Shown in pieces: positions 6,467 through 14,046 of a DNA stretch of 28,806 nucleotides. Source of the DNA: Archangium gephyra (lineage in GTDB: Bacteria; Myxococcota; Myxococcia; Myxococcales; Myxococcaceae); assembly GCA_003243425.1 (NCBI GenBank), contig QFQP01000050.1, positions 1 to 28,806 on the forward strand, given 5' to 3'. Below the pieces are notes generated by a model. The model saw only the letters and a program-made list of their open reading frames with translations. It was not told the DNA's origin and did not search any database. The translations under genes were made by a program, and so were the position numbers. How positions within the stretch are numbered: the stretch's first letter is position 1; every line of letters begins with the position of its first letter.

Positions 6467-8458
6467 ATGAACTGGTTCAAGCGATCGATGGTGGTGGGTG
6501 CAGTGGCGGCGGCGATGGCGTTCTCTGGTTGCCGTCCGGAAGGCAACGCGTCGCCGTCGCGCGCGTCGGGCTCCGTGGCGCTCTCGAACGATGATTCGAC
6601 GGTCTTCGCGGTCGACTCCGACAACGGCGTGCTGGCGGTCATCGACGCCGAGACGAAGGAAGTCCGCACCGTGAAGGTCGGCGAGCAGCCGGCGCGCGTC
6701 ATCGTCGACGTGAACGACACGGCGTTCGTCAGCAATCGCGGCAGCCGCAGCGTGTCGGTCATTCGCAAAGGTGACACCGCCGAATCGGCCCGCATCGCCG
6801 TCGGTGTCGAGCCCACGGGCATGGCCATCACGCCCTACGGCAAGACGCTGCTCGTGGTCTCCGCCACCTCGCTCGAGCGGCCTGACGTCGGCACGCTGAC
6901 CGCCATCGACGTGGGCACGCTCGAAAAGAAGTGGGAGCTCGAAGTCGGTGAAGAGCCCCGCGCGGTCGCGGCGATCGCTGGAGATCGCGCGCTGGTCACG
7001 CTCTACAAGCAGGGCGAGCTGGTGGAGGTCGACCTCAAGACCGGCACCACCATCAGCGCCAGGAGCGGCATCTACGACCGCGCCAACGCTACGCGGCTCG
7101 ACGGCACCGGCGGTTTCGGCGGCACGACGTCGACCTTCCGCCCCCGGGCGATGAGCGACCTCGTGGTCACCAACGACGGCAAGCGCGTGTTCGCTCCGGT
7201 GGTGTGGGCGCGTGAAGACGCCATCGGTCGCGTGCCGAGCCGCTTCGGCGGGTATTACGCCGCGGGTGGCCCCTGCAACATCGGCGCGGTCGCCACGGCC
7301 GGCATCGTGACCGTCGACACCGGCGCCGCGCCGCAGCCGCAGGTCGACGACCTCACCTCGTGCTTCACCACGGGTACCAACTCCGAGCAGAAGAACTTCC
7401 CCGCCACCACGCTCGCGTCACAGGCGGGCACGCCCGAGACCGCGATTCAGGGCCCGACGGCTGGCGTCATCGACCCGTCGGGTCAGTGGCTGATGGTGCT
7501 CTCGCGTGAATCGAAGAACATCGCCTTCATGCCGGCGTGGAAGCGCACCGGCACGAACATCGACTTCGAGACCACCGGCACGTCGGTTCGCACGGTGCAG
7601 GCCATCAACGGCGCGGGCGCCGACGGCATCGCCATCACGTCCGACTTCAAGCGCGCGTTCGTGTACAGCCAGTTTGACCACAAGCTCGAGGTCTTCAAGG
7701 GCGAAGGCACCGGCGCGGGCGCCACCATCGTTCCCGAGGCCACGATTCAGGTCGCCCAGGACATCGCGACGATGAGCCCGTCGCAGATTCAGGGCCGCAA
7801 GCTGTTCTTCGACGCGAAGGACACGCGCATGAGCTCCGCGCAGACGACGGTCGCGTGCAGCACGTGCCACCTCGAAGGCCGCGAAGACGGCCACGTGTGG
7901 AACTTCCCCGACGGTGCGCGCCAGACGCCTTCGCTGGCCGGCCGCAAGCTGCTGGCGACCGCTCCGTTCCACTGGAGCGGTGAGTTCGGCACCATCGACC
8001 AGTTCAACTCGCACACCATCATCGAGCGCATGGGTGGCGAGGGCCTCGACGCGGTCACCGCCGCGAAGCTCGATTCGTTCATCGACGCCATGCCGCTGCC
8101 CGAGAACCCGCTGCGCGTGGCCATGGCGAACACCGAGCTCGAGACGAAGGGCAAGGCGGCGTTCGAGAAGGCTCAGTGTGGCACCTGCCACAGCGGCGAC
8201 GCGCTGACCGACAACAGCAACGCCGACGTCGGCACGCTGCGCCTGAGCGGCGCCAACCCGGACAACGGCGTGGTGATGAGCAAGGGCTTCAACGTTCCCT
8301 CGCTGCTCGGCATCGGCCGCACGGCTCCGTATCTCCACGACGGCTCGTCACTCACGCTCGAGGCGCGCGTGACCAACGGTGATTCGCTGCACGGCAACAC
8401 CCGCGTGCTCAACGCCGAAGAGAAGACCGCGCTGGTTGCGTACCTGAAGTCGCTCTGA
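6467..8458 (+). CDS. Lipoprotein: beta-propeller fused to a dihaem cytochrome c peroxidase-like domain
   Basis: The product is 663 aa. The signal peptide ends in the lipobox AFSGC (lipidated C22). Residues 35-435 are a YVTN/quinoprotein-type propeller with repeated blades (FAVDSDNGVLAVIDAETKEVRTVKVGEQP, LTAIDVGTLEKKWELEVGEEPRAV and others). Residues 436-663 carry two c-type haem sites, CSTCH (464-468) and CGTCH (571-575), about 107 residues apart. Segments such as QTPSLAGRKLLATAPFHWSGEF and NVPSLLGIGRTAPYLHDGSSLTLE resemble those of cytochrome c peroxidase/MauG-type dihaem proteins. It is probably an envelope-anchored redox protein exposed to the periplasm or surface; the substrate is unknown. 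ATG 6467 with GGAG upstream is chosen over a longer frame from 6386 that has no signal. The next gene starts 22 bp downstream. Confidence 0.9.
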   Translation: MNWFKRSMVVGAVAAAMAFSGCRPEGNASPSRASGSVALSNDDSTVFAVDSDNGVLAVIDAETKEVRTVKVGEQPARVIVDVNDTAFVSNRGSRSVSVIRKGDTAESARIAVGVEPTGMAITPYGKTLLVVSATSLERPDVGTLTAIDVGTLEKKWELEVGEEPRAVAAIAGDRALVTLYKQGELVEVDLKTGTTISARSGIYDRANATRLDGTGGFGGTTSTFRPRAMSDLVVTNDGKRVFAPVVWAREDAIGRVPSRFGGYYAAGGPCNIGAVATAGIVTVDTGAAPQPQVDDLTSCFTTGTNSEQKNFPATTLASQAGTPETAIQGPTAGVIDPSGQWLMVLSRESKNIAFMPAWKRTGTNIDFETTGTSVRTVQAINGAGADGIAITSDFKRAFVYSQFDHKLEVFKGEGTGAGATIVPEATIQVAQDIATMSPSQIQGRKLFFDAKDTRMSSAQTTVACSTCHLEGREDGHVWNFPDGARQTPSLAGRKLLATAPFHWSGEFGTIDQFNSHTIIERMGGEGLDAVTAAKLDSFIDAMPLPENPLRVAMANTELETKGKAAFEKAQCGTCHSGDALTDNSNADVGTLRLSGANPDNGVVMSKGFNVPSLLGIGRTAPYLHDGSSLTLEARVTNGDSLHGNTRVLNAEEKTALVAYLKSL

Positions 8459-8480
8459 GTCGTGGCAGGCTGTCGCGCCA

Positions 8481-9320
8481 ATGAAGCGACTCGTCACTTC
8501 CGCCGTGTTCGTGGGCGCGCTCCTCTCGGGAGCCGCCCTCGCGCAGTCGCCTGATGAAGACTGGGGAGCGCCTCCCAGCGCGCAACCGGTGACCCCGGCG
8601 CCCGAACCGGCGCCACTCCCTCCCGCCCCTGAGCCGGTGTCGGCGCCTGCCTACGCGCCGCAGCCGCTCTCCGTGCGGCCTGAGGTGTTGGCGCGCGTTC
8701 GCCCCAGGCAGGAACGCAACGAGCGCTCCGTGTGGGGGGCCACGCCGCTCGGCGGCGGCAATCGCGGTCAGTCGGTCATGATGGGCTTCCCGCTCATCGA
8801 CGTTCGCGCGCTCTTCGGTCTGGGAGAGCGCGTCGACATCGGCCTCGGGTTCGACTCGTACTTCTTCATGATGAATCAGCCCAAGGGCATCGTGCGCGTG
8901 AACCTCGTGCACACCCAGAGCGTGGCGTTGAGCGCCCAGCTCGAGGGTGGCTACGCGTTCTTCGTGCAGCGGGCGACGCTGGAATCACGCGGCGCGCGTT
9001 GGCTCACCGGTCGCCGCAACGTCAACATCAACCCCTCGCTGGTGCTCTCGATTCAAGGTCCCGCGCCACGCGCGCCGCGCGTCTTCTTCGCAGCGCACTA
9101 CCTGCTGGCGCTCGATTTCGAAGGCTATGCCTCGTCGCCGCTGGGCGGCATTCCACCGGCGGTCATCTTCGGGCACAACGGCGGCATTCGCGGCGGCGCC
9201 GAACTGCCGCTCTCGGCGCGAACCTCGTTCCTCTTCATGTTCGGCCTCGACGTTCACGGTCGTGACATCGACTCGGTGGTGATGCCGAGCGGCGGCCTGG
9301 GGCTCGTCACTTCGCTCTGA
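8481..9320 (+). CDS. Secreted envelope protein with Pro/Ala-rich linker, probable outer-membrane protein
   Basis: The product is 279 aa. The signal peptide MKRLVTSAVFVGALLSGAALA has likely cleavage after residue 21. A Pro/Ala-rich, disordered linker follows (about 28-65, PAPEPAPLPPAPEPV). The remaining 200 residues look like an outer-membrane beta-barrel: alternating strands (RVDIGLGFDSYFFMM, SVALSAQLEGGYAFFV, SFLFMFGLDVHGRD) with Gly-rich turns. I recognise no named family. It follows the cytochrome lipoprotein by 22 bp and precedes gpsA by 31 bp, so it is probably in the same transcript. A surface partner for the cytochrome is possible but inferred. Confidence 0.8.
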   Translation: MKRLVTSAVFVGALLSGAALAQSPDEDWGAPPSAQPVTPAPEPAPLPPAPEPVSAPAYAPQPLSVRPEVLARVRPRQERNERSVWGATPLGGGNRGQSVMMGFPLIDVRALFGLGERVDIGLGFDSYFFMMNQPKGIVRVNLVHTQSVALSAQLEGGYAFFVQRATLESRGARWLTGRRNVNINPSLVLSIQGPAPRAPRVFFAAHYLLALDFEGYASSPLGGIPPAVIFGHNGGIRGGAELPLSARTSFLFMFGLDVHGRDIDSVVMPSGGLGLVTSL

Positions 9321-9351
9321 CGGCGGCAAAGCGCGCTACAACGCGGCCCCT

Positions 9352-10353
9352 ATGAAGAAGGCCACCGTTCTTGGCGCAGGCAGCTTCGGCACGGCGATGG
9401 CGCAGGTGCTGTCGGCCAATTTCGACCACGTGGCGTTGTGGGGTCGTGACGCGGCGCTCGTCGAGTCGCTCAACGCCACGCACCAGAACGCGAACTACCT
9501 GCCGGGGCTCGCGCTCTCGGAGCGCATCGTGGGCCACACGAGGCTCGACGAAGCGCTCGCGGGCGCGGAGCTCGTCATCGTCGGAACGCCGTCGCAGGCC
9601 ACGCGCGAATTGCTGGGCGCTGCGCACGAGCTCATTCCCAACCGTGTGCCGATCGTCACCGTCGCCAAGGGCATCGAGAACGGCACCCTGTGCACCATGA
9701 CCGAGGTGCTCGAGCAGTCGTTGCCCGAGCGCTGTCACCCGCACGTCGCGGTGTTGTCGGGCCCGTCCTTCGCGAAGGAAATGGTGCAGCGCCTGCCGAC
9801 GGTGGTCACCGTCGCTGCGCGCCGTGAAGAGACCGCGCGGGAAGTGCAGCCGATGCTCGCCAGCGAGTGGTTCCGCACCTACAGCTCGAGCGACGTGGTC
9901 GGTGTGCAGGTCGGCGGCGCGCTCAAGAACGTCATCGCCATCGCCGCGGGCATGGGTGACGGCCTGGGCATGGGCCACAACACGCGCGCGGCCATCATCA
10001 CCCGCGGGCTCGCCGAGATTTCCCGCATCGCGGTGAAGATGGGCGGCAACCCGCTCACGCTCGCGGGTCTGGCGGGCATGGGCGACCTGGTGCTCACGTG
10101 CACCGGCGAGCTCTCGCGTAATCGCAAGGTGGGCATGGAGCTCGGCCGCGGCCGTTCGCTCGACGACATCTTGAAGGAAATGAAGCAGGTGGCCGAGGGC
10201 GTGAAGACCGCGAAGAGCGCGCGCGATCTCTCGCTGAAGGTGGGCGTGGAGCTGCCGATCTGCGAACAGGTGTACCGGATTGCGTGGGAAGGCGCGCCGC
10301 CGAAGGCCGCGGTCGCCGCGTTGATGGGGCGTTCCCACAAGAGTGAGTTTTGA
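9352..10353 (+). CDS. gpsA: Glycerol-3-phosphate dehydrogenase [NAD(P)+]
   Basis: The product is 333 aa, the family's usual size. GpsA makes sn-glycerol 3-phosphate from dihydroxyacetone phosphate in the cytoplasm for phospholipid synthesis. The N-terminal Rossmann fold has GAGSFG at 8-13. Other hallmarks are VAKGIE (104-109) with K106, SGPSFAKE (136-143), GGALKNVIAIAAG with K192 (the expected catalytic lysine), GHNTRAAIITRGL and GLAGMGDLVLTCTGELSRNRKVG (239-261), with VAEGVKT near the end. The sequence looks complete and active. It sits between envelope genes; the following lipoprotein starts 14 bp after its stop. Confidence 0.97.
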   Translation: MKKATVLGAGSFGTAMAQVLSANFDHVALWGRDAALVESLNATHQNANYLPGLALSERIVGHTRLDEALAGAELVIVGTPSQATRELLGAAHELIPNRVPIVTVAKGIENGTLCTMTEVLEQSLPERCHPHVAVLSGPSFAKEMVQRLPTVVTVAARREETAREVQPMLASEWFRTYSSSDVVGVQVGGALKNVIAIAAGMGDGLGMGHNTRAAIITRGLAEISRIAVKMGGNPLTLAGLAGMGDLVLTCTGELSRNRKVGMELGRGRSLDDILKEMKQVAEGVKTAKSARDLSLKVGVELPICEQVYRIAWEGAPPKAAVAALMGRSHKSEF

Positions 10354-10367
10354 AACGGAGACTGACG

Positions 10368-12059
10368 ATGCGGATTCTTTCACTCGCTGCGTGCTCGATG
10401 GTCGTGCTCGCCGGCTGCAAGTGCGACGACAACGTGAACCGGCGCTTCGCGAAGATCGAAGTGCTCGATGACGAAGGCAACGCGCGGAACATGGTCGAGT
10501 TCGGCCAGGTTCAACTCACCTTCAGCGCTACCAGGACGGTGCGCGTACGCAACGCGGGCACCGGCGCGCTCGAGATTTCTTCGGCTGCGTTCAGCAACCC
10601 GAAGTTCGCGACCACCGCGGTGCCCGTGAGCCTGGCGCCGAGCGAAGAGGCCATGCTGGCCTTCACCTTCAAGCCTGACGTCGCCGATCAACGCGAGACC
10701 GGTACGGCCACGCTCACCACCAACGATCCCGACCGCGGCTCGGTGCAGCTCTCGTTGGCGGGCACCGGCGTGACGGCCACCGCGATTCCCAACCCGCGCA
10801 CCTTCGCGTTCGGTGAGGTCTACGCCAACGAGTTCAAGACGCTCACCTTCACCCTGACCAACTCAGGGTCCAACGAGCTCCCGGTGACGGCCGCGAAGTT
10901 CACCGGCACCGACCCTTCGCTCACTGCCGACCTCACGCCGCTGGTCAAGACGCTCGCCGGCGGTGAATCGGTGATGGTCACGCTGCGCTTCGCGCCAACC
11001 ATGGCCCTCACGCTCGGCGGCACGCTCGACATCGAGTTGCCCGCGGGCGTCGGCAGTCTGTCGCTGCCCATCACCGGCCAGGGCATCGCCGCCAGGCCGA
11101 AGCTCTGCTTCCGCTTCGATGATTCGGCCTTCGAGCAGTGCACCGATGGGACCGTGGGCATGAATCTCAACGTGCCCTTCGGCGGGCTGTGCGACAGCCG
11201 CGTGTACCCGCTCGACGGAGGGCTCAGCTGCAGCCTCGACGGGGGCGCCATTCCCTACGAGCGCTCGGGCCGATTCTACGTTCGCAACGAAGGCAACACG
11301 CCGGTCAGCTACTCGATGAACATCAGCGCCGGTCAGCAAGGCCGCTGCGGCGGTGACGGTGGCATCGACTTCTTGTTCGCCAACGCGCCCCTGCTTCCCG
11401 ACGGTGGTTCTCCTCCCACGTTCATGGTCCCGACGTCGAAGCTGCCCGACGCGGTGACCGACCCGACGCCGTGGGAATCAGCGCCCGTCGCCATCGTGTA
11501 CCGCGCGCGCTCGGCGTGCCGTGGCGGAGACGACTCGGACCTCGCCACCATCACCTGGTCTCGCCAGGGTGAACCCATCGGCACCATGCGCCCGCCCAAC
11601 ACCATGCTGGCCACGCTGACCGGCACGTCGGTGCTCCCCAACCCCGAGCCCTTCCCCATCACCTTCACCGGCAATCGGCCGGTGCCGGTCGACGCGCGGC
11701 TCATCTCGAACGTGGGTGATGGCCCGGTGCGGTTGCTCTCGGTCTCGCTGCGGCAGTCGTCCGACGGAGGTTCGGTGCCTGATCAGGACTGCTCGGCGGT
11801 CGACGCGGGCCCGTGCTCGTACTTCACGTGGGTCGCCGGGCCGACGCTGCCGGTGCTCCTCGAAGGCACCACCAACCTCGGTCAGCCGGTCGACAAGGTC
11901 GTGGGCCGCATCGCCTACGGCGTCTGGACGGTCGACCCCGTCACCGACGCGGGCATGTACATCCCTCCCTCGCAGGAGCAGCGCATCTGGGCGGTGGTGA
12001 ACACCACCGACCCCTACGAGCCGGTCGTCAACGTACCCATCACCGGCCGCGCGCAGTGA
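10368..12059 (+). CDS. Choice-of-anchor-D (HYDIN/ASPM-type) lipoprotein
   Basis: The product is 563 aa from ATG 10368, with CGGAG 7 bp upstream. A TTG frame-start at 10350 overlapping the gpsA stop is less likely. The signal peptide ends at lipobox VLAGC (C17), followed by KCDDN. Two Ig-like ASPM-SPD2-Hydin repeats follow, at about 44-135 (FGQVQ...VRNAGTGALEISSAAF...LTTNDPDRGSVQLSLAGTG) and 147-241 (FGEVY...LTNSGSNELPVTAAKF...LSLPITGQG). The C-terminal 320 residues are beta-rich with six or more Cys and several DGG segments, probably disulphide-stabilised. It is likely a surface or periplasmic structural/adhesive protein. Several related lipoproteins occur in this window. It ends at a strong convergent hairpin. 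Confidence 0.85.
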   Translation: MRILSLAACSMVVLAGCKCDDNVNRRFAKIEVLDDEGNARNMVEFGQVQLTFSATRTVRVRNAGTGALEISSAAFSNPKFATTAVPVSLAPSEEAMLAFTFKPDVADQRETGTATLTTNDPDRGSVQLSLAGTGVTATAIPNPRTFAFGEVYANEFKTLTFTLTNSGSNELPVTAAKFTGTDPSLTADLTPLVKTLAGGESVMVTLRFAPTMALTLGGTLDIELPAGVGSLSLPITGQGIAARPKLCFRFDDSAFEQCTDGTVGMNLNVPFGGLCDSRVYPLDGGLSCSLDGGAIPYERSGRFYVRNEGNTPVSYSMNISAGQQGRCGGDGGIDFLFANAPLLPDGGSPPTFMVPTSKLPDAVTDPTPWESAPVAIVYRARSACRGGDDSDLATITWSRQGEPIGTMRPPNTMLATLTGTSVLPNPEPFPITFTGNRPVPVDARLISNVGDGPVRLLSVSLRQSSDGGSVPDQDCSAVDAGPCSYFTWVAGPTLPVLLEGTTNLGQPVDKVVGRIAYGVWTVDPVTDAGMYIPPSQEQRIWAVVNTTDPYEPVVNVPITGRAQ

Positions 12060-12071
12060 GCCGCGGCGTGG

Positions 12072-12094
12072 AGGGCCTCAGGCCGTGAGGCCCT
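12072..12094. terminator. Probable bidirectional terminator hairpin
   Basis: AGGGCCTCA (12072-12080), loop GGCCG, TGAGGCCCT (12086-12094) make a 9-bp perfect stem exactly between two convergent genes. The minus-strand gene's stop codon (12078-12080) lies in one arm. It lacks a proper T-run on either side, so it may act with Rho or as a 3'-end stabiliser. Confidence 0.55.
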
Positions 12095-12503
12095 TCATGC
12101 GCCAGGTGGTGACGCGCGAGGTGTCGGTGCGCGACTCGACGATGTTGGCCTCGGCCATTTCTTCGAGGAGCTTGAGCATTCGGCCACCGGGAATGTCGAG
12201 CGTCTGCGCCAGCCGCACCGCGGTCATGCCGTAGACCTCGCGGCGCAGCAGGCGGATGATCTCGCGTTTCATCTCGGCCTTCTTGAGGCCGTCGATGTCT
12301 TCGGTGCGCCAGGCCGAGATGATGCCGAACGCAATCAACGCCACCACCGCTATGGCGATGATGGGGTAGACGATGTGGGTGTTGTTCTCGAGCCACTCGA
12401 AGTACCGCACCTGCGCCGAGCCGACGGGCTTGACGTACCGCGGCGTGTCGTCGCCGGGCAGGCCGGGCAACCGCAGCAACTGGTTCAGCAGAAACGTGTT
12501 CAC
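12078..12503 (-). CDS. Membrane-anchored winged-helix protein
   Basis: The product is 141 aa from GTG 12503. A longer frame to 12632 would cross the divergent gene's start and is Ser/Arg-rich junk. A short N-terminus (1-43) is followed by one membrane helix at about 44-65 (IVYPIIAIAVVALIAFGIISAW). The cytoplasmic C-terminus (about 76-138) looks like a winged helix-turn-helix: MKREIIRLLRRE, MTAVRLAQTLDIPGGRMLKLLEEMAEANIVESR, then a short beta-wing ending TTWRMKG. A membrane-tethered DNA-binding or protein-binding switch is likely. The partner is unknown. The positive RTEDIDGLKK after the helix supports a cytoplasmic C-terminus. It is divergent from the amidohydrolase, 49 bp apart. Confidence 0.75.
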   Translation of the reverse strand: MNTFLLNQLLRLPGLPGDDTPRYVKPVGSAQVRYFEWLENNTHIVYPIIAIAVVALIAFGIISAWRTEDIDGLKKAEMKREIIRLLRREVYGMTAVRLAQTLDIPGGRMLKLLEEMAEANIVESRTDTSRVTTWRMKGLTA

Positions 12504-12552
12504 GGTTGAAAAGTGTACCCGCCCTCGCGGCCGGGAGAAGGTCTGAGCGCCA

Positions 12553-13884
12553 GTGGATCTCGTCATCAGCAACGCCACCGTCATCACCATGAACGCCTCG
12601 CGCGAAGTGCTGCGCGACGCCGAAGTGGTCATTCAGAACGACCGCATCGTGAAGGTCGGTGCGCCCCGCAAGGGCCGCAAGACCGGCGTTCGCCGCTCCA
12701 TCGACGCGCGCGGCAAGGTCGTGCTGCCCGGGCTCATTCACAGTCACCTTCACGCCTGCCAGACGCTGTGCCGCAACGCCGCCGACGGCCTCGAGCTGCT
12801 CGACTGGTTGCGCGAACGCATCTGGCCCTTCGAAGCCGCGCATGACGCCCAGTCGCTGCGCGCTTCGGCCGACATCACCTTCATGGAGTGCATCCGCTCC
12901 GGCGCCACCTCGATTCTCGATATGGGCACCGTGCGCCACTACGACTCGGTGTTCGAGTCGGCGCGTGACTCCGGCGTTCGGCTCGTCGGCGGCAAATGCA
13001 TGATGGACGCAGGGCAGGGCGTGCCCATGGGGCTGCGGGAGACGACCCAGTCGTCGCTCGACGAATCGATTCGTCTCATCGACACCTGGCACGGCACACA
13101 CAACGGTCGTCTGCGCTACGCGCTGGCGCCGCGCTTCGTGTTGTCATGCACCGAAGCCCTGATGAAGCAGGTCGCGGTCATCGCCAGAGAGCGCGGCGTT
13201 CGCATTCACACCCACGCGTCGGAGAACCCGACGGAGTGTGACGTGGTTCGCCAGAAGACCGGCATGGACAACGTGGCGTACTTCAACCACATCGGCCTGC
13301 TCGGCAAGCAGACCACGCTCGCGCACTGCGTGTGGCTCACCGCCGAAGAGCAGAAGCTGCTGCGCGACACCCAGACCCGCGTCGCCCACTGCCCGAGCGC
13401 GAACTTCAAGCTGGCCTCGGGCACCGCGAAGATCCCCGAGCTGCTCCAGCAGAAGATCGTCGTTGGGCTCGGCGCCGACGGAGCGCCGTGCAACAACAAC
13501 CTCGACATCTTCGTGGAGCTCCGGCTCGCGGCGCTGATTCACCTGCCCCGCACCGGCCCCACGTCGTTGTCGGCCATGCAGGCGCTCGAGCTGGCGACGC
13601 TCAACGGTGCCCGGGCGCTGGGTCTGGAAGGAGAAGTGGGCGTGCTGCAGGAAGGCGCGCGGGCCGATGTGATCACCGTCGACCTCTCGCAGGTGCACAG
13701 CACGCCCAACGCGCACGACCCCGTGTCTACGCTGGTGTACTCGGGCCAGAGCCGCGACGTGCGCGACGTCGTCGTCGACGGGCAGATCCTCATGCGTGAT
13801 CGCCACCTGTTGACGATGGACGAGGCCGCCGTGCTCGAAGCCGGCCGCTCCAATGCCGCGCGATTGCTGGCGAAACTCGACTGA
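12553..13884 (+). CDS. Amidohydrolase, MTA/SAH or 5'-deoxyadenosine deaminase family
   Basis: The product is 443 aa from GTG 12553. It is a metal-dependent TIM-barrel amidohydrolase of the cytosine deaminase/MtaD/AtzA branch. The metal and catalytic residues are visible: H65 and H67 (HSHLH), H221 with E224 (HTHASE), H258 (LAHC) and D309 in GLGADGAPCNNNLD. The ends (MDLVISNATVITMN and GVLQEGARADVITVDL) form the usual composite beta-domain. The GADGAPCNNNLD signature and LLDWLRERIWPFEAAH favour the 5'-methylthioadenosine/S-adenosylhomocysteine or 5'-deoxyadenosine deaminase group, which deaminates adenosine-like nucleosides. Triazine hydrolases are close relatives, so the exact substrate is unproven. 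It is monocistronic by position. Confidence 0.9.
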   Translation: MDLVISNATVITMNASREVLRDAEVVIQNDRIVKVGAPRKGRKTGVRRSIDARGKVVLPGLIHSHLHACQTLCRNAADGLELLDWLRERIWPFEAAHDAQSLRASADITFMECIRSGATSILDMGTVRHYDSVFESARDSGVRLVGGKCMMDAGQGVPMGLRETTQSSLDESIRLIDTWHGTHNGRLRYALAPRFVLSCTEALMKQVAVIARERGVRIHTHASENPTECDVVRQKTGMDNVAYFNHIGLLGKQTTLAHCVWLTAEEQKLLRDTQTRVAHCPSANFKLASGTAKIPELLQQKIVVGLGADGAPCNNNLDIFVELRLAALIHLPRTGPTSLSAMQALELATLNGARALGLEGEVGVLQEGARADVITVDLSQVHSTPNAHDPVSTLVYSGQSRDVRDVVVDGQILMRDRHLLTMDEAAVLEAGRSNAARLLAKLD

Positions 13885-13893
13885 CAGTCTTCT

Positions 13894-13909
13894 GGCGGCG
13901 CCCGCCGCC
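13894..13909 (+). terminator. GC hairpin after the amidohydrolase gene
   Basis: GGCGGC (13894-13899), loop GCCC, GCCGCC (13904-13909) form a 6-bp all-GC stem 10 bp after the amidohydrolase stop codon. No T-run follows, so termination is uncertain. The hairpin at 14006 is the better intrinsic-terminator candidate. Confidence 0.3.
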
Positions 13910-13954
13910 GATGTCGTCACCCGCTGAATCGGCTGCCCGAAAACCCAATAAGGT

Positions 13955-13977
13955 CGGCACCTTGTCAACTGGTGCCG
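13955..13977. promoter_or_regulatory. Inverted repeat overlapping a promoter candidate
   Basis: CGGCACC (13955-13961) and GGTGCCG (13971-13977) are perfect 7-bp inverted arms around TTGTCAACT. The right arm overlaps the -24 part of the sigma54-like element at 13969. It could be an operator or a weak terminator stem for the upstream gene. Confidence 0.4.
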
Positions 13978-13985
13978 CCTTTGCT
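13969..13985 (+). promoter_or_regulatory. Candidate sigma54 (-24/-12) promoter of the six-repeat lipoprotein
   Basis: CTGGTGCCGCCTTTGCT matches yTGGCACGrNNNTTGCw at 11 of 14 fixed positions, with GG (13971-13972) and GC (13983-13984) exactly 10 bp apart and a full TTGCT box. Predicted transcription start is near 13996, giving a leader of about 50 nt before the chosen TTG start at 14047. If it is real, the longer frame from 13972 cannot be translated in full. Confidence 0.4.
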
Positions 13986-14005
13986 TAAGCGACGCATGTC
14001 GTACA

Positions 14006-14023
14006 CGTCAGGAGTTCCTGACG
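14006..14023 (+). terminator. Leader hairpin followed by T-rich run (attenuator or terminator)
   Basis: CGTCAGG (14006-14012), loop AGTT, CCTGACG (14017-14023) form a 7-bp perfect stem followed at once by GTTTCTT. This is the most terminator-like element in the window. It sits between the sigma54-like element and the Shine-Dalgarno (GGGAGAG, 14034-14040). It may end amidohydrolase transcripts or attenuate the downstream gene. Confidence 0.5.
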
Positions 14024-14046
14024 GTTTCTTGCCGGGAGAGACCGCT

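Noticed and set aside
12504..12632. N-terminal extension of the winged-helix gene
   Set aside because: It overlaps the start of the amidohydrolase gene and encodes Ser/Arg-rich sequence unlike the rest. GTG 12503 gives a compact protein.
13972..14046. Upstream GTG or ATG start for the six-repeat lipoprotein
   Set aside because: It would put 25 polar residues before the lipoprotein signal and overlap promoter and hairpin elements. TTG 14047 has the proper Shine-Dalgarno and signal peptide.
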